This document shows, piece after piece, positions 1 through 12,427 of a DNA stretch of 64,000 nucleotides (within the stretch, counting starts at the first letter, position 1; every line of letters begins with the position of its first letter). The stretch covers positions 8,296,770 to 8,360,769 of the forward strand of contig CP034993.1 of the NCBI GenBank assembly GCA_004026145.2, given 5' to 3'. A program made the position numbers and the translations under genes. Origin of the DNA: Takifugu bimaculatus. Taxonomy: Eukaryota > Chordata > Actinopteri > Tetraodontiformes > Tetraodontidae. The notes under the pieces are model-generated. The model did no database searches. It was not told where the DNA came from and saw nothing but the letters and a program-made list of their open reading frames with translations.

Positions 1-3000
1 AGACGAGAGGGAGCTCTCCCTTAAGCATGTGTAACTGACTGACAATGACCCGACCCACGCTCTTCTCTAAATCAGAACTTTTACTTTCTGATGTGTTTTG
101 TCAGACTCCTCGTACGGCTGCATATGTCGCAGGACCACGGAGCGCGAGCAGAAGATTAACCTGTTTTCTTGTTGTGATTTTAAAATAGTAATTGGTTAAT
201 TTGAAAACAGACACAGGGTTGTTGTTTAAAGCTAACCTGTAACATACCCATGATGCATGTTATATTCATGCTTTTTATGCACATTAGCCATTTATCTGCT
301 GTGTTTATATAGATGTTTCATGAATTAGGCAGATGGTTGGACCATATGGAAAGAAGAATGTGATTATGTGGAAAAAATAGCTGCTTTTTTTTGTTTTTTT
401 TCTTGCTTTCAGCAAGCCAGACAGCAGCCAGCGATGGAATCATCACCATTCCTCATACTACCAAAATTCCGCTGTCAACCATCCCTTCCTCCCCATCTGT
501 TTTGGAATAAATATCTGGGTCACATCTCAGATTTTAGGGCACGCTACCGCTTTACCTTGATTTTATCATTCCGCAGAAACTGCGGATCACAGCCGGTGCA
601 GGATGTGCTGGAGAGTAGCCCGCCAAGGGAATAGTTGGCTTGTTTTTTCCCGTATAGTTTCGCAGGCTAGCATCCTCTCTAACTAACAGGCAGTGGCAGC
701 ATGTTGTGTGGAAAATGCAGTCATGCAGAGCTGGTGTTTGACATAATGTTGGACCAGTATGGAATCTGACTGGGAATATCAACGCTGATACGTGGTGATA
801 CACAGAGGCTGTCACAAAGGTTGCATCCATATGCTTTGCCACTCATTCGTGAAGCTGTGAAATTGGGTTGCATCCCAACTAGCCTGGAGACAGTATCGTT
901 CTCTCCCTCTCTCTCCCTCTCCCGTCTCTCCCTTTCCCTCTAAAGCATTTTTCTGGAGAGGCAGAACAACTAATGTGGCATTAATAGGGTCACATCATCT
1001 CTGTGCAGCTCTCTTTCTTCCTCTTCCAGTGGTTGAGGCTGTTGTTTATTAGGATATTTTTTTTCTTTCCAGATGAAGCCGTAGAAAATGGTTCAGAAGT
1101 CTCCCAGGCCTGCTTCTCTCACGTGTGAAGCTGCCAGTTGATGTTTTTGGCTGGTGAAGCAGGCTTTACCTTAGAGGTTGTTATTTTTCTAGCACTGAAA
1201 TTAAAATATCTGCAAAATTGGATGATCCCTTCAAAATTAGAGTTTACAGTTTCAAATCTTACCAGCGTAGTTTATATATTATTGGATGACTCTACTTGTA
1301 TGTTTTCAGTTGGATTAAAAAATGCCCAACAATAGTTGCCAATTATGACCACAGCACTCAGCTGAAGAGTCCATGAAATCCTGGATGGAGTTCTTCTGTT
1401 CCGAGTGTTTGTGGTGAGTTGTCGCTCACCACCCTCACTTGTAACAACACGGTGTGACCAATCGATATTGGTAACCCTAAGAACCATATCATCGTGTGAG
1501 AAGTTTGTCTTTTCTGGGAACCTCTGCTCAGCCAAATCGGCATGAAATGTAATGCTATTTGCAGTGTGCAGGACCGACTCAGTCGGCAGGATGAGGAAAA
1601 GCGTTCTAAACGTCCGTGAGTGTTTTTCTTCCTGCTGGCCTTTGAAAGACGGCAGTTAATCTTCTTACCCCTTTAATTGTGAGGGTAGGGGTTGGGCCTC
1701 CTCCCAGTCATAATAAGGCTACTGATCCAGAAGTAAAACGATGACCACTGCAGTTATTCCTTCCTTTAGGTTGTAACTCTCCCCCGCTCTTCTAAGCCAC
1801 CCTTCTTCTCCTCCTCCTTCGTCTAAGTGTCCCTCAGAGGGAAGAAAGCTCCTTGTTCTGACAATAGACATTTTTTGCCATATGTTGGCTTGACATCTTC
1901 ATCAGGTTCACAGCAGGTTACCTTAGTTAACTTTCACTCCACTGCCTGATGGGATTTTCTCCCTCTGTTTCTCCAGTGGCCCTAGCTCAAAGTCTAGACG
2001 GCCTCTGAGGAAGGGTCCTTCCAGCCCCGCATCCACAATGGCTGCATTGTGCATGCTTAGCGGCGGCAGTTTCCTCCCGTTACAGTGAACTAGCTAGCGC
2101 TAAAACAATGCTTTTGTCCGAGGGCATGCGAGGAGGCCTAATCCACTACATACTGTGAAATAAATCTCTCTTAAAGATGTGAGAATGAACAAGAGAAAAG
2201 AGTGAATGAAATCATTGCCAAGAAGGTTAGAGTGCAGCAGTTTAACCCCTGGCCAAGAAAGAGGGAGGAGAGGAGGCGAAGGGAGTGGGAGAGAGGAGGA
2301 ACAAGGAGAGGCAGGCGCTGAATCCCTTCATCTCTGGAACACGGATGGAGGAGAGGGGCTGCCGGTGGCTTTCACAGCCTCTCTTCTCACCAGAGGAGCT
2401 GCTGTTCACCATATGGGATTTGGCCTTTTTAACAAACAGGCCCCCTATTCACTCACAACACACATTCACCAGTTCATGGAATAAGGTGAAAAAAGTGCAT
2501 TTTTTATGCCTTTAGAATGCTGCATGGCCATGAGGGCTCCAAGTCTGCGTTTGATTCTCATAGTATAGAGAATTATAAACTAGACGCTTTCATCCAAATG
2601 TGTATTCACACTGGATTTAGGGTTAGGTCTTTTTTTTTTGTGTTGTGCTCGAATCTTGAAGCCAGAAACATGCATTCAGGGCAGTTGTTGGGCCGCTACG
2701 GCGATCTTATAGCGGCAGAAACGCGGGCCTCTGCACCGTGGGTGTATTTCATGTTCATCGTATGTATGTTCCAGTAGTTTGCAAAGCCTATTTTTGTCAG
2801 GCTTGATGTCTTTCAGTGTGAGTTAGCCAGGCTTTAAAAGTGTTTGGAGTTGAATAACTCGCCGTGCAACGTCGGGCCGGGGTTCTGACAAACTGCTGCA
2901 TGAGCCAACTGCTCCTTCCAGCCAGCAACATTAGGAATGGCATCCTCTGCCAACAGCTTCTTTTTAGCCTACTTGGAAATCCCAAGAAACAAAGTATGTA

Positions 3001-4470
3001 TGCCAAGAAGAGGAGCCCAGCATGTTTCTTTTTTTTTTTAGCCCACTTGGAGCTGCCAGTAGATGTACTGTAGATGTAGGATGGGATAATTTAAAGGAAG
3101 GGAAGGCCTAATTCTCACTTGCCCAGTGCGTATGTTCCTGTGAACGTACCGCACAGCTAACCGGCATTTCTCCTTAATCCCATTGTGTTTAATGATCCAC
3201 CTGAGGAGGTAGGAAGTGGTCTCAGCTGAGCAAGGCCAAGGTCTACCTCCCACTCTTCTAAATCCATCCCGTTCCCCCCCTCACCTCCTCCCACTCCTTC
3301 CCCGTTGCCCCGCTCTCAGCTCCCCAAACCCTTCACCTATTAACCCTTCTCTTCTCCCCTCCTCTGACTCTTAAAGAGAGGCATCTCAGGAATAGCCAGA
3401 ACATTGATTTTTGACCATCTCCGTCTGGCTCCAGGATCTGTGTGGTGGCTCAGGGGCTTCCTGCGTGCTGCTCCCGCTGTGACTGTTTGAGAACAGCCAC
3501 GCTCGAAGCCCTGCGAGATCAGCGGACATGCTACTGTACAGCAGAAATCCCCTCCCGTGTGTGTAAACACGCACATGCGTTGGCACTGTTTACACACAGC
3601 CAAACAGGGACGAGGGGCCACTCCTCCAGCTCCTCATCACACTTGTCCTCCTTCGCCTCCCGGGGTGTGAATGGAGAAATCTATCTCCAGATAGGTGATT
3701 TCAATTCAATTCTCACCCCCTGAATCTGTTTACACCCCGCCAGGGTGAAATGTGCTATAGGTGGGGCTTCCTTTGTCCTCAACCACAACCTCTTGTGTTG
3801 CTTTGAGCAGCTTTTTGTAGATTCGCTCAGTTCTCTGAAAGACAACGAGAACATCTCGAACAGTCGGGTGTAAAGCTGAGGCCTGGCGCTCCAGCAGGGC
3901 CTAGAGCCTTCGCACAGCATCCACGTTGACATTAAAGGTTAAAACAGGGCGGTTATTTTCTCAGCGTGTCTGTTTTCAACAGGATCTTCATATGGCCGCA
4001 TTAACGATGACGATGTTAGCTGACTTCCTCGGAATGATCATATCTGACTCTTCAGAAAAATGCTGTCACTCGACCTCCGCCCCACCTAGACGCTGGGCTG
4101 TGCCCTTTCCTGACTTGCATATGGCGTTACTGTATCTCCTGGACGCTCCCAGGATCCTCAGTGGTCATATTTTATTGTAATTGACAGCTTCCATTGTCTG
4201 TTTCACACTCAAAATGTTTTATGACCTTTTGAGCCAAGCAGAAGCTTCATGAAGTGCACATTAAAACACACGTTCTGTGTTCTGAGAGTAAACGGGGACG
4301 GGGGGGGCGGGGGGGGTTCTTTGTGCTGTGGCGTTCTAGTCGTTTGGTTGTTGGTGTGCGGACTTTTTTGCTCCTGAAATAATGAAAAATGCTGAAATGA
4401 TTGACAATAATTTCATTTTTGGTTTGTGCATGTTGAACTTTTGTCTGTTTCTCTGCTTGTCTGATGAAAA

Positions 4471-4498
4471 GGGGGGAGGGGGGGTTGGGGGGGGGGGG
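4471..4498 (+). other. G-quadruplex candidate
   Basis: Runs of 6, 7 and 12 G separated by A and TT within 28 bases. Similar tracts lie at 4294-4316 and 5512-5534. Confidence 0.7.
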
Positions 4499-6228
4499 AT
4501 TAACCATTGCGGGATCTGTCACGGTGACATTTGTGTCCCCAGGCGGAGCAGCAGGGGTCCTGTTCACCTCTGTAACCTTCAACTCTCAGTCTTAACCCCC
4601 TTCGCGCACCCCCCCCCCCTCCTTTGTGTCCACCATACACCCTGCATGTCCAGCAGGAGGAGGGGGGGAATTAGAGAATGGGCTGCAGAAGTGAAGGAAC
4701 AGAGGAAACGTGGCCACAAAAAGGAAGATGATAAAATATGAGCTCTGTGTGATTTGTTGATGAAGGTCTCGAGTCTCCATGGTTACAGGAGGTGTGTTTC
4801 TGTGTGTTATGTGTTTTAATGCCTCTTTACTAATGGCAGACAGAAGTGAGGATGTTTTTAAAGGCCCTCCATCAGTTTATGTCAGTTAATACACAACAGT
4901 ATAGGAGCACCCAGAGGGAAGATCTTGACGTTTAGCTCAAACGTACACAAAAAGGAAGAACTGAGCTCCTTGAGCAGGCCAAAGGTCAAGGTTGCTGGGA
5001 CTTCGTATCTGTTTAATCTTGCGTGAAAGCTGTGCTTCAGGAATGGGCAGAAGGAAGTTCAGATGGAATACTGGTTGGATTTTTCTAGTCAAAGGTTAGA
5101 GGTTAAAATCAGAATCCGTAAGACAGAACTGTGTTTCTGCAGATTATTAGGGAGCGGCAGCGTGCGAACGAGCAGCCGGACTCATCTCTTCGTTAGCATG
5201 ACATGGGAAACATGGAAGGTCAAGGGTCAGCTTCATAACGACCCTCGGTTAGTGTTCAACAGCTCAGCCGAGGCAGTGAGATGCCATTAGAGAGATCTAT
5301 TGTTTACATTGACTTGGATATCACTTTTCTCTGAGCTGTTTTGCATCTGCATCTATATTTGAAGCTCTGCTGTTGCCCAGAAACTTGCTGTTTACATTGA
5401 TCTTCCCCATCAAATGATTACGCACAGGCTTAGATTGCTGCAACAGTTGCCACCCTCTCAGCCTGAATGTCAGCCCCACAGTGTAAACTCTGAGCTCTGC
5501 TGGATCCTTTTGGTGGGGGGGAGGTGGGGGGGGGCATAGATTACGTGATAGTCGGTGGACTGTGGCTCCTGACAGGGATCAGTGGTAGATACAGGTATGG
5601 ATCACACACTGCCGTCTTCCAGCCCGGCTCTGTTCGGGGGGATGTAGATGAGTCGTCATTGGCAGAGATTTCCTGTTCGGACCCGTCCTGCTCCTGCAGA
5701 GGTCACGGGGTGACCGTTGAGCTGTGAAAGCCTTGTTTACCACAGACCCCTCTGTTCCCGCTGCATTCTTCCAGTCACATGGTGTCTACGAGACGAGTTC
5801 GCGCGTCTCTCGTTTAGCTCGTAGGAAGTGTCCACCATGGCATAATTAAAGTGAAAGTGCTCAATGTTCTGTCCCTCTGCTTACCTCTGCAGCTCTTTAT
5901 TTTACTGGTTATCACTTAAATTGGAATGTTAAAACCGCTCCCCCCAATTTTTCAAGACTCGTCTTCCTGTTGCTCTAAGAGCTTTTGGTTATTAGTTAGC
6001 TTATATTAGTGTCATTTGATTAAAATCAATCATGATATTGCTGTTTAAAACATCTCTTTTTCCACAATAGAATAATTAGCAACGAAAGATTAAGCATTAA
6101 TATGTTGACTTCTTGTGAATTCACGTTTAGGAAGTGTATTATAAAAGATATCATCTTTACACTGCTACGATGGATTAGCATATTTACTGTACGTACAGCT
6201 TAGACACCCTCTTGTCTTTCACTGTGCA

Positions 6229-6230
<2 letters not shown>

Positions 6231-6276
<46 letters not shown>
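6231..6276 (+). repeat. (TG)n microsatellite
   Basis: About 23 perfect TG units, 150 nt upstream of exon w1. In the transcript this is a UG repeat. Confidence 0.97.
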
Positions 6277-6278
<2 letters not shown>

Positions 6279-6426
6279 CTTCTGAGGGTGTGTGCGGATG
6301 TGCACAGCCTTGCCGCAGCCACCCTTGCCCCCACCCCACTCATTAATATGTATGTGTTCTGAGGCAGCGAGCGAAGACGGTGTGTTTCTCACCCACTGAT
6401 TAATGCTGTCTGTCAATTACCTCTAG

Positions 6427-6470
6427 ATCCAACCGTGCTGTGGAGCTTCCCCCAGGACCACACAGACCAG
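6427..6470 (+). CDS. dennd1b: dennd1b coding exon w1 (uDENN, N-terminal part)
   Basis: The exon is 44 nt and phase 1 to phase 0. It translates (with a G supplied by the previous exon) to DPTVLWSFPQDHTDQ. This aligns with the DPVVLWKFPEDFGDQ stretch I recall from mammalian DENND1B, 10 of 15 identical, and leads directly into EVLQ of the next exon. The acceptor is a pyrimidine-rich stretch ending CCTCTAG. The donor is CAG|GTTGGA, weak at +3 but with G at +5. A long (TG)n lies about 150 nt upstream and a (CT)n about 12 nt downstream. The exon is short and isolated by a 15.7 kb intron, so gene finders could miss it. Confidence 0.82.
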
Positions 6471-9400
6471 GTTGGAACACACTCCTCTCTCTCTCTCTCT
6501 CTCGTTCAGCATTACAGCCAACCTCTTCCACTTCCTCTACTTCCTTTCCTCGCCCAGTGCCCTCACTCTCCCTGGTAATCTCCCCCAACTCCTATCACCA
6601 CCTGCACAACCACCACCACCGCTCCCCTTGTGCTCTCTCCTCCTCCTCTGTCTCTCCTCCTCCTCTGTCTCTCCTCCTCCTCCTCTCCCACCTCTCCCTG
6701 TCTCATTCGGCATCTCTTGCTGGTAATGAAAAGCAGTGAGCAGGTCTTCAATAACTGACGAATCAGTAATTATCATGGAGCCGTGACAGGAATGCACACC
6801 TCTGTTTTCCCCTCTGCCTCTCACTTCTTCTCTCATTGTGCACCTTATTGTTTCACATTTACGACATTACTGAGTTTTTTTTTTTCCTCTGAAAGCACTT
6901 TCTGCTGCTGTTTTGCACTGTTTATTGTCCCACATGTTCTTCCTCACGCAGTCACTATTACAGAGTGACTGAACACTTGAGAATCCTTGAATAATTTCTT
7001 AGCTTTTGCACCTTTGGTTCCTTTTTTTTTAATAACTCACTTGTGCTTGTGCTAAAAGTCACAAAAGAACCTCCAACACTGGAGGAACTCCACATTTCTG
7101 AGAACTGTCATACCAAACATGTCTGCTTCCGGTCATGTTCACACCACAGGAAGGTTTTTGGGGGATTTCTTGTGCTCCTCTTCGGGCAGAATCCAAATAA
7201 CAACAATGGGGAACTTCCAAGTGTACTTTGGTTGGTTGTATACATGCCGACACATTTACGTTGACCATCGGTAGCCATGTAGGAAGGTTAGCACCCCGAT
7301 AAAGAAATTCAGTCCCATGCTGAGTTTATCCTATAGACAACAACAAATGCCTGGCTATTAAAGGAATGGCGCTTGGAGCCTGTAAAGATATCTGTAAATA
7401 AATCCCCAATCAGGCTGGGAATGTCAACGTTTTAGGAGCGCTCGCTGTAGCATGTTTCCCTTTGGAGAGGCACTTTTCTGAGGTACGCCTGTACTGGAGT
7501 TTTGTTGTCTCCATATTGCGCAACATAAACTTAGGTCCTGATCAGTGTTTTGTGGCTTTTTATTTCAAAACGCTTTTTGGACAAAATCTTCCATGACAAC
7601 CCCTTAGATCCATAAATGTTAGCATGCTAATGTCCTATTTCACCATTGAGTGATTTCATGGCTTCTCCTAGCCAGAAAATCCCCCCCCCCCCCCAGGGTA
7701 GGTAATTCCAATGACTGCGTTGCTTCAGCGCCTTATTGTGAATTCTCCTAATGAGTATGATCACGTTTAAAAGCTAAAAATGGTGTTTCTGGGTGGAAAA
7801 CTGTGACAACCAAGTTAACAATATTTGGGTGTCAATTTAGGACACGTCTAGATTCACTACTAATTAATGTAAATAAATCATAAATGGTGATGTATCTCAG
7901 TATTTTCTGCCCAAGCCTTCTCACCGTGGCTGTGGCTTCTTACCCACAATGCTCCGTGGTGCAATTAAATCTGAATAACACAGTGATATTCTGTACTTTT
8001 GATCATCATTTCTATCAGCCACAATAAATGGTCACAGAGAAAAACGCTGCTTTAAGGTAGTCCAAAATGTTATCAGCTGTCTCGGGGGAAGAATGTGAAC
8101 ACCACTGCACATTAAAAGTCTTAATATCATAAATGTAGTGTTTCTTGAGTTAAAGGCTTTGCTCTTAACCCTTAGAAAAGTACACAACCTCAGCAGGGCG
8201 TCTTTGGTATCTCTCTCTGGCTTCACGTTCAAAGAACAGCAGTCAAGATCCAATCTTCTCTCTGTGTTGTGCACATCATGCTCACGATTTAGGTTACATC
8301 ACCAGCTCGCTCCCGTAGAGATGATTTTTTTATTCCTTCTCTGAGCTGCCTGTGAGAGAGATTTTTGTACTGACAGAATAAAAACAAGATCTGCAATCTA
8401 ACGATCAGTTCCTAAAGTATCCCCTTCACAGATCTGGTCTATGGGAAAAAGACTGAAAGATGTCAGAAGCACCCAGCAATGGACAGGGAGGGAAAATGGA
8501 CATTCGTATTTAAAAAATTAAATAAAAAAAGTTCAAAAGCTGGGAAACGACAGCGTGCATAAGCTAACTATCTCTCAACACAGCAGCAATGTTTAAACAG
8601 CATCTCCTGCCTCTCTGATCCACTTTGAGGAATAAACGTGTTCATAGAACGATGCTTCAGGCGATGTCTGCCTGCCCCACAAGAACCACGGTGTGCTCTC
8701 GGAGTAAGAGGGAGAAGACGAGGAATGAGAGGAGAGGTTAGAAATTACAGGCCCCCGAATGTGAGTGGGGGGAAATGCTTTTAAAGGAATTTAATAAATA
8801 AGTCAGCATTGTGTCGAACTTTCTTTCTGACTTTTTAGCCCTTCTACAACCTCATTTTTCTGTCATTCTGTGGCTGACCAGATCATTTATGAGGATAAGA
8901 TGGCCTTTAAGATGGCGAGTTAGCTAGCTGTGTACAGAGGGATTGGCCCTTTCCCCCTCATACATAAAGGCTGTATTCACGGGCCTCATTACCAGGATTA
9001 GGGCTCCTTTCCTCCTTTGTGGGGCTCTTCTGTAGCCAGAGTCTCTGTTGCTTTCTGCAGCCCGGGCTGGCCAGCATATGGCAGCAGCCAACAGTCCACA
9101 GAGGGGCTCCGAGCTCAGAGCAAGGCCTCCTTTTGTTTAGGCCGTTATTGTTGCTCAGCGTAATGACATTTGTAGGCCGTAGGTTCGGGGTGGAGGGGTT
9201 AGCTTACCCCAGGGGAGAGAGAGGGGGAGACAGAAAGAGAGGGATGGAAGAGGGGGAGACGCAAAGACATGTAGACAGACAGGAGTGTGGATTATGGAAA
9301 TATGAATTGATTTTTTTTCCCCTGCTCTCTGGTAGAATAGAAAGCTCAAAGGAGAACAGACTGCAGGCTGGCTGGCATGCCGCGTTGGTGTTGGGGAAAT

Positions 9401-12232
9401 GTTAAGTGAATGGTGTTCGCTCCCTCGTTCTCCCCTTCTGCTCCCCTCGTCCTCCCCTCGGCCCAAGAGACTCTTGATGCCCTGGTCATCCGCAGATGCC
9501 ACTTGGATAGAGAGTGAAAGCCTGAAGAGAGGGAGAAGGAACAAGAGAGGTGGCTAAAGCTGCATATCTGAATCACAAGAAGGGATTTTTCTTTTCTTTT
9601 CGGTTTTTTTTTTTGGCAAATAAAACAGATGGAAAGCAGTTTTCCCTCAGATCTCATTCCAAAATTGCAGGGAAACACAAACACAGAAAACACTTCTGCC
9701 AGTAGATTCTGCTGACTTTTTAGAGAACAGAGGATTATAGGTTTAACACACGCAAAAGTAACCATTTCAATCTAGGACCCAGCAGCCTGGTTGCATTAAA
9801 ATGATGTGAAATCACATTTGATCCATGATTTATTTTAATAGGGACTTATGTTGTGCCTAATATAGATGCGTCTGTCTGTCTTATCAGATTCTAACTTGGC
9901 TTTAGGCGGTCATGTCACCTTGAGAACAGCCAAGAATGGAAATACCTGAGGCAGAGTGACTGTAAGCTGGGAAAATCATGAACTTGTACCAGTTCCTTTA
10001 CCTTCTGAGATTTCTGTTGGGGGTGCTGGGATGTCTATATTAAGTGGAAATATTGCTCATGCAGGTGGGAGTGTGGACCATCAGCTGGTCAAGCAGGTGC
10101 AGGAGTCTGATCCTGCTGGGATGCTTAACTTCCTGTTGGAAAGCAGGAGCATGTTCAAACCAAGCGTGTAGGGTGTGTAATATCAACGTGCTTGACAATA
10201 TCATCTGTCTATAAAGTATTACAGCCAATTGCATGTGCGGCATCATCCATCTGTGCACAATGAAAAATGGATGCAAATACTGTAGATCGTTCATCTTAGG
10301 AAGGAGAGATGAAAGGAGCTCCCACTCTAATTTTAGCCTGTGTCTTCTGCTTAAATGTCTTCTTCATTTCTGTGTTTGTCCACATTCCTTCCTCAGGCTT
10401 TACTTACATGTCATGCACATGCATGCACTGACACGCAGACACAGACAAAACCTCAAACTCTTTGGCCTTTTCTCTACTTTTTGCATCTCCTTTAAGGTCA
10501 TTATTTTAGCTAGCATTTATCCATTTATTTCTGTGACATTCACTTTAAATTATAACCTTTCATTTTTTAATTGAGTTTCTAAGCTTATTATTGCCCTGTT
10601 AGGTGTGATTTTAGCCTAATCCGTTTTGATTTTTGGCTCAGATGCAACTCAAAGGATCTATGAAACACTAATTTAGTTCATTTGCCACCTTAGCGCTCAG
10701 CCTCAGCTCAACCTGCTCCCTCGCTCTCAGATTTTAGTTTTCTATCAGCCAACGCGGCCGATTTCGGATATTTCAGCCAGAACGGTTTGAAACGCCAAAC
10801 AAGGATTACTGAGAAGGGGAACTGGTAACTGCACAAGGGTGCCGGTGAGTCTATTTGCCAGAAGAGCAAACTTCACTTTCACTTCTGCGTCTGAAAGTGT
10901 GTGTCTGCGCGAGTCCTCATTCTGGAAGTTGCCACAACTACTTTCTTCATGTTTTTGGACAGAAAACCTACCTGATTACATTTTTGTGAGTGTTGTTTTT
11001 GACACAACAGGGCTGTAATTCGGCTGGCTCTTCTGTCCTACTGGGCAGAAAATTGCTTTTGCCAAGGAAAGTGGGATCAGGTGAAAGTGTTGTCCCTGGA
11101 AGGACAGAAAACCTGGCTAAATGCCCCCCCCCCAAAGGATTGGGTTTAATTCATGGAGTTACAGTGACATTATCTGTGCTGTTCCTTTAAAAAAAAAACC
11201 CAACTATATATGAAAAAGTTCAAATTCAACTATATAGACTAGTGGATTAAAATGAGTTTAAGTAATTAATAGCAGGATTGTACCTTTAAACCTGATGGGA
11301 TTCTGGTTGCACCAGTGTACTTTAATGCACATTAATCTGTTTTCATAGTGCACGTCTCTAAATTCATGGACTCATTTCAACAAGTCTTTTTCATTTATTT
11401 CTGACAGTTTCTTGGGTGTCAACTTTGAGCTAACGTCATTTTCTATTCACGTCGTCCTGTACGTCCATCTCTGCTCAGAGCTCGGTGTCAGCAGCCAAAA
11501 GGGAGGGAAAAGAAGAGGCGCAGGGGCCTCCCGAGGCTTCAGCTTCAGCCACTGAGCACTCTGACACCGTCCTCCATTAGGACTGGCAGCCTGACACGCT
11601 GAGATTGGTGGCCGCAGCCCCGGCCCAGGGCTAGTTTGGGGGAGCAGTGTGGCATGATGGATGGAGGTGAAGGAGACGAGTCGGGGGACAAGATGGGTGG
11701 ATTCAGCCTTGAGGGAACTGAGTGTTGACCCTGAGGAGAGGAGGATGTTGTAGGTGAGGGTGGAGGAGTCAAGGTGGCTGCAGCCAGGTTCCCTGACCAG
11801 GGTCGAATAACCTTAGGGAAACGGTTTTGGGTGATGAGACCTGCTACAGCACAGAAAGAGCACAGTATACAAAGGTCATGGGAGAATGAAACGGTTCCAA
11901 AAGCTGCGGGTCATTTCGATAGGAGTCCTGTGACAGAGAGTACAAGAACTATTCAAAGGTCAGAGAGAATTAATGGTAATGAAAAGAGATTTGAAAACTT
12001 TTGTTTAGTTTTTAGCATCGACTGAGATGATGCTGTAGGAGCCCATCTCTTCCAAAGAAACTCACCCTTCAAAAAGATGGAAAACGGAAAAAAGGTCACT
12101 TTTGTGCAGCAGATTTCTGGTGCGGCTGAGTTTTGTGATGCTGTAACAATAAGTGGAAACTGTCATTCTGTTCTCCAGCTTTGAAACCCTTTCCTGTATT
12201 TCTATGTGTAAAGCAGCAGTTGTAGCAGGCTG

Positions 12233-12279
<47 letters not shown>

Positions 12280-12395
12280 TGTGTGTGTGGGGGGGGGGTC
12301 TCTGTGTGTGTGTGTGTGTGTGCGTGTGGGTGTGTGTGTGTGTGTGTGTGTGCGTGTGTGTGTGTGTGTGTGGGGGGGGGTCTGTGTGTGTGTGT

Positions 12396-12427
<32 letters not shown>

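Larger units (their letters stand above)
1..6426 (+). other. dennd1b: Intron upstream of first recognised dennd1b exon (no exon found)
   Basis: No coding exon is recognisable here. The missing N-terminal exon(s), expected to encode the start and the first uDENN strand, should end in phase 1 because exon w1 opens with two bases of a split Asp codon. I read this stretch for such an exon and found none, so it is presumably further upstream. The stretch holds GA- and CT-rich tracts (around 900-945 and 2258-2310), G-rich runs at 4294-4316, 4471-4498 and 5512-5534, a C-rich run near 4608-4618, and a long (TG)n at 6231-6276 close to the acceptor of w1. Confidence 0.7.

Noticed and set aside
1072..1122. 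Exon-like stretch DEAVENGSEVSQACFSH with a good polypyrimidine tract
   Set aside because: The donor GTGTGA is weak, the exit phase (0) cannot feed w1 (phase 1), and DENND1 proteins have no such segment.
1572..1616. Exon-like stretch DRLSRQDEEKRSKR with donor GTGAGT
   Set aside because: Poor pyrimidine tract and no match to the expected uDENN N-terminus. Kept only as a palindrome observation.
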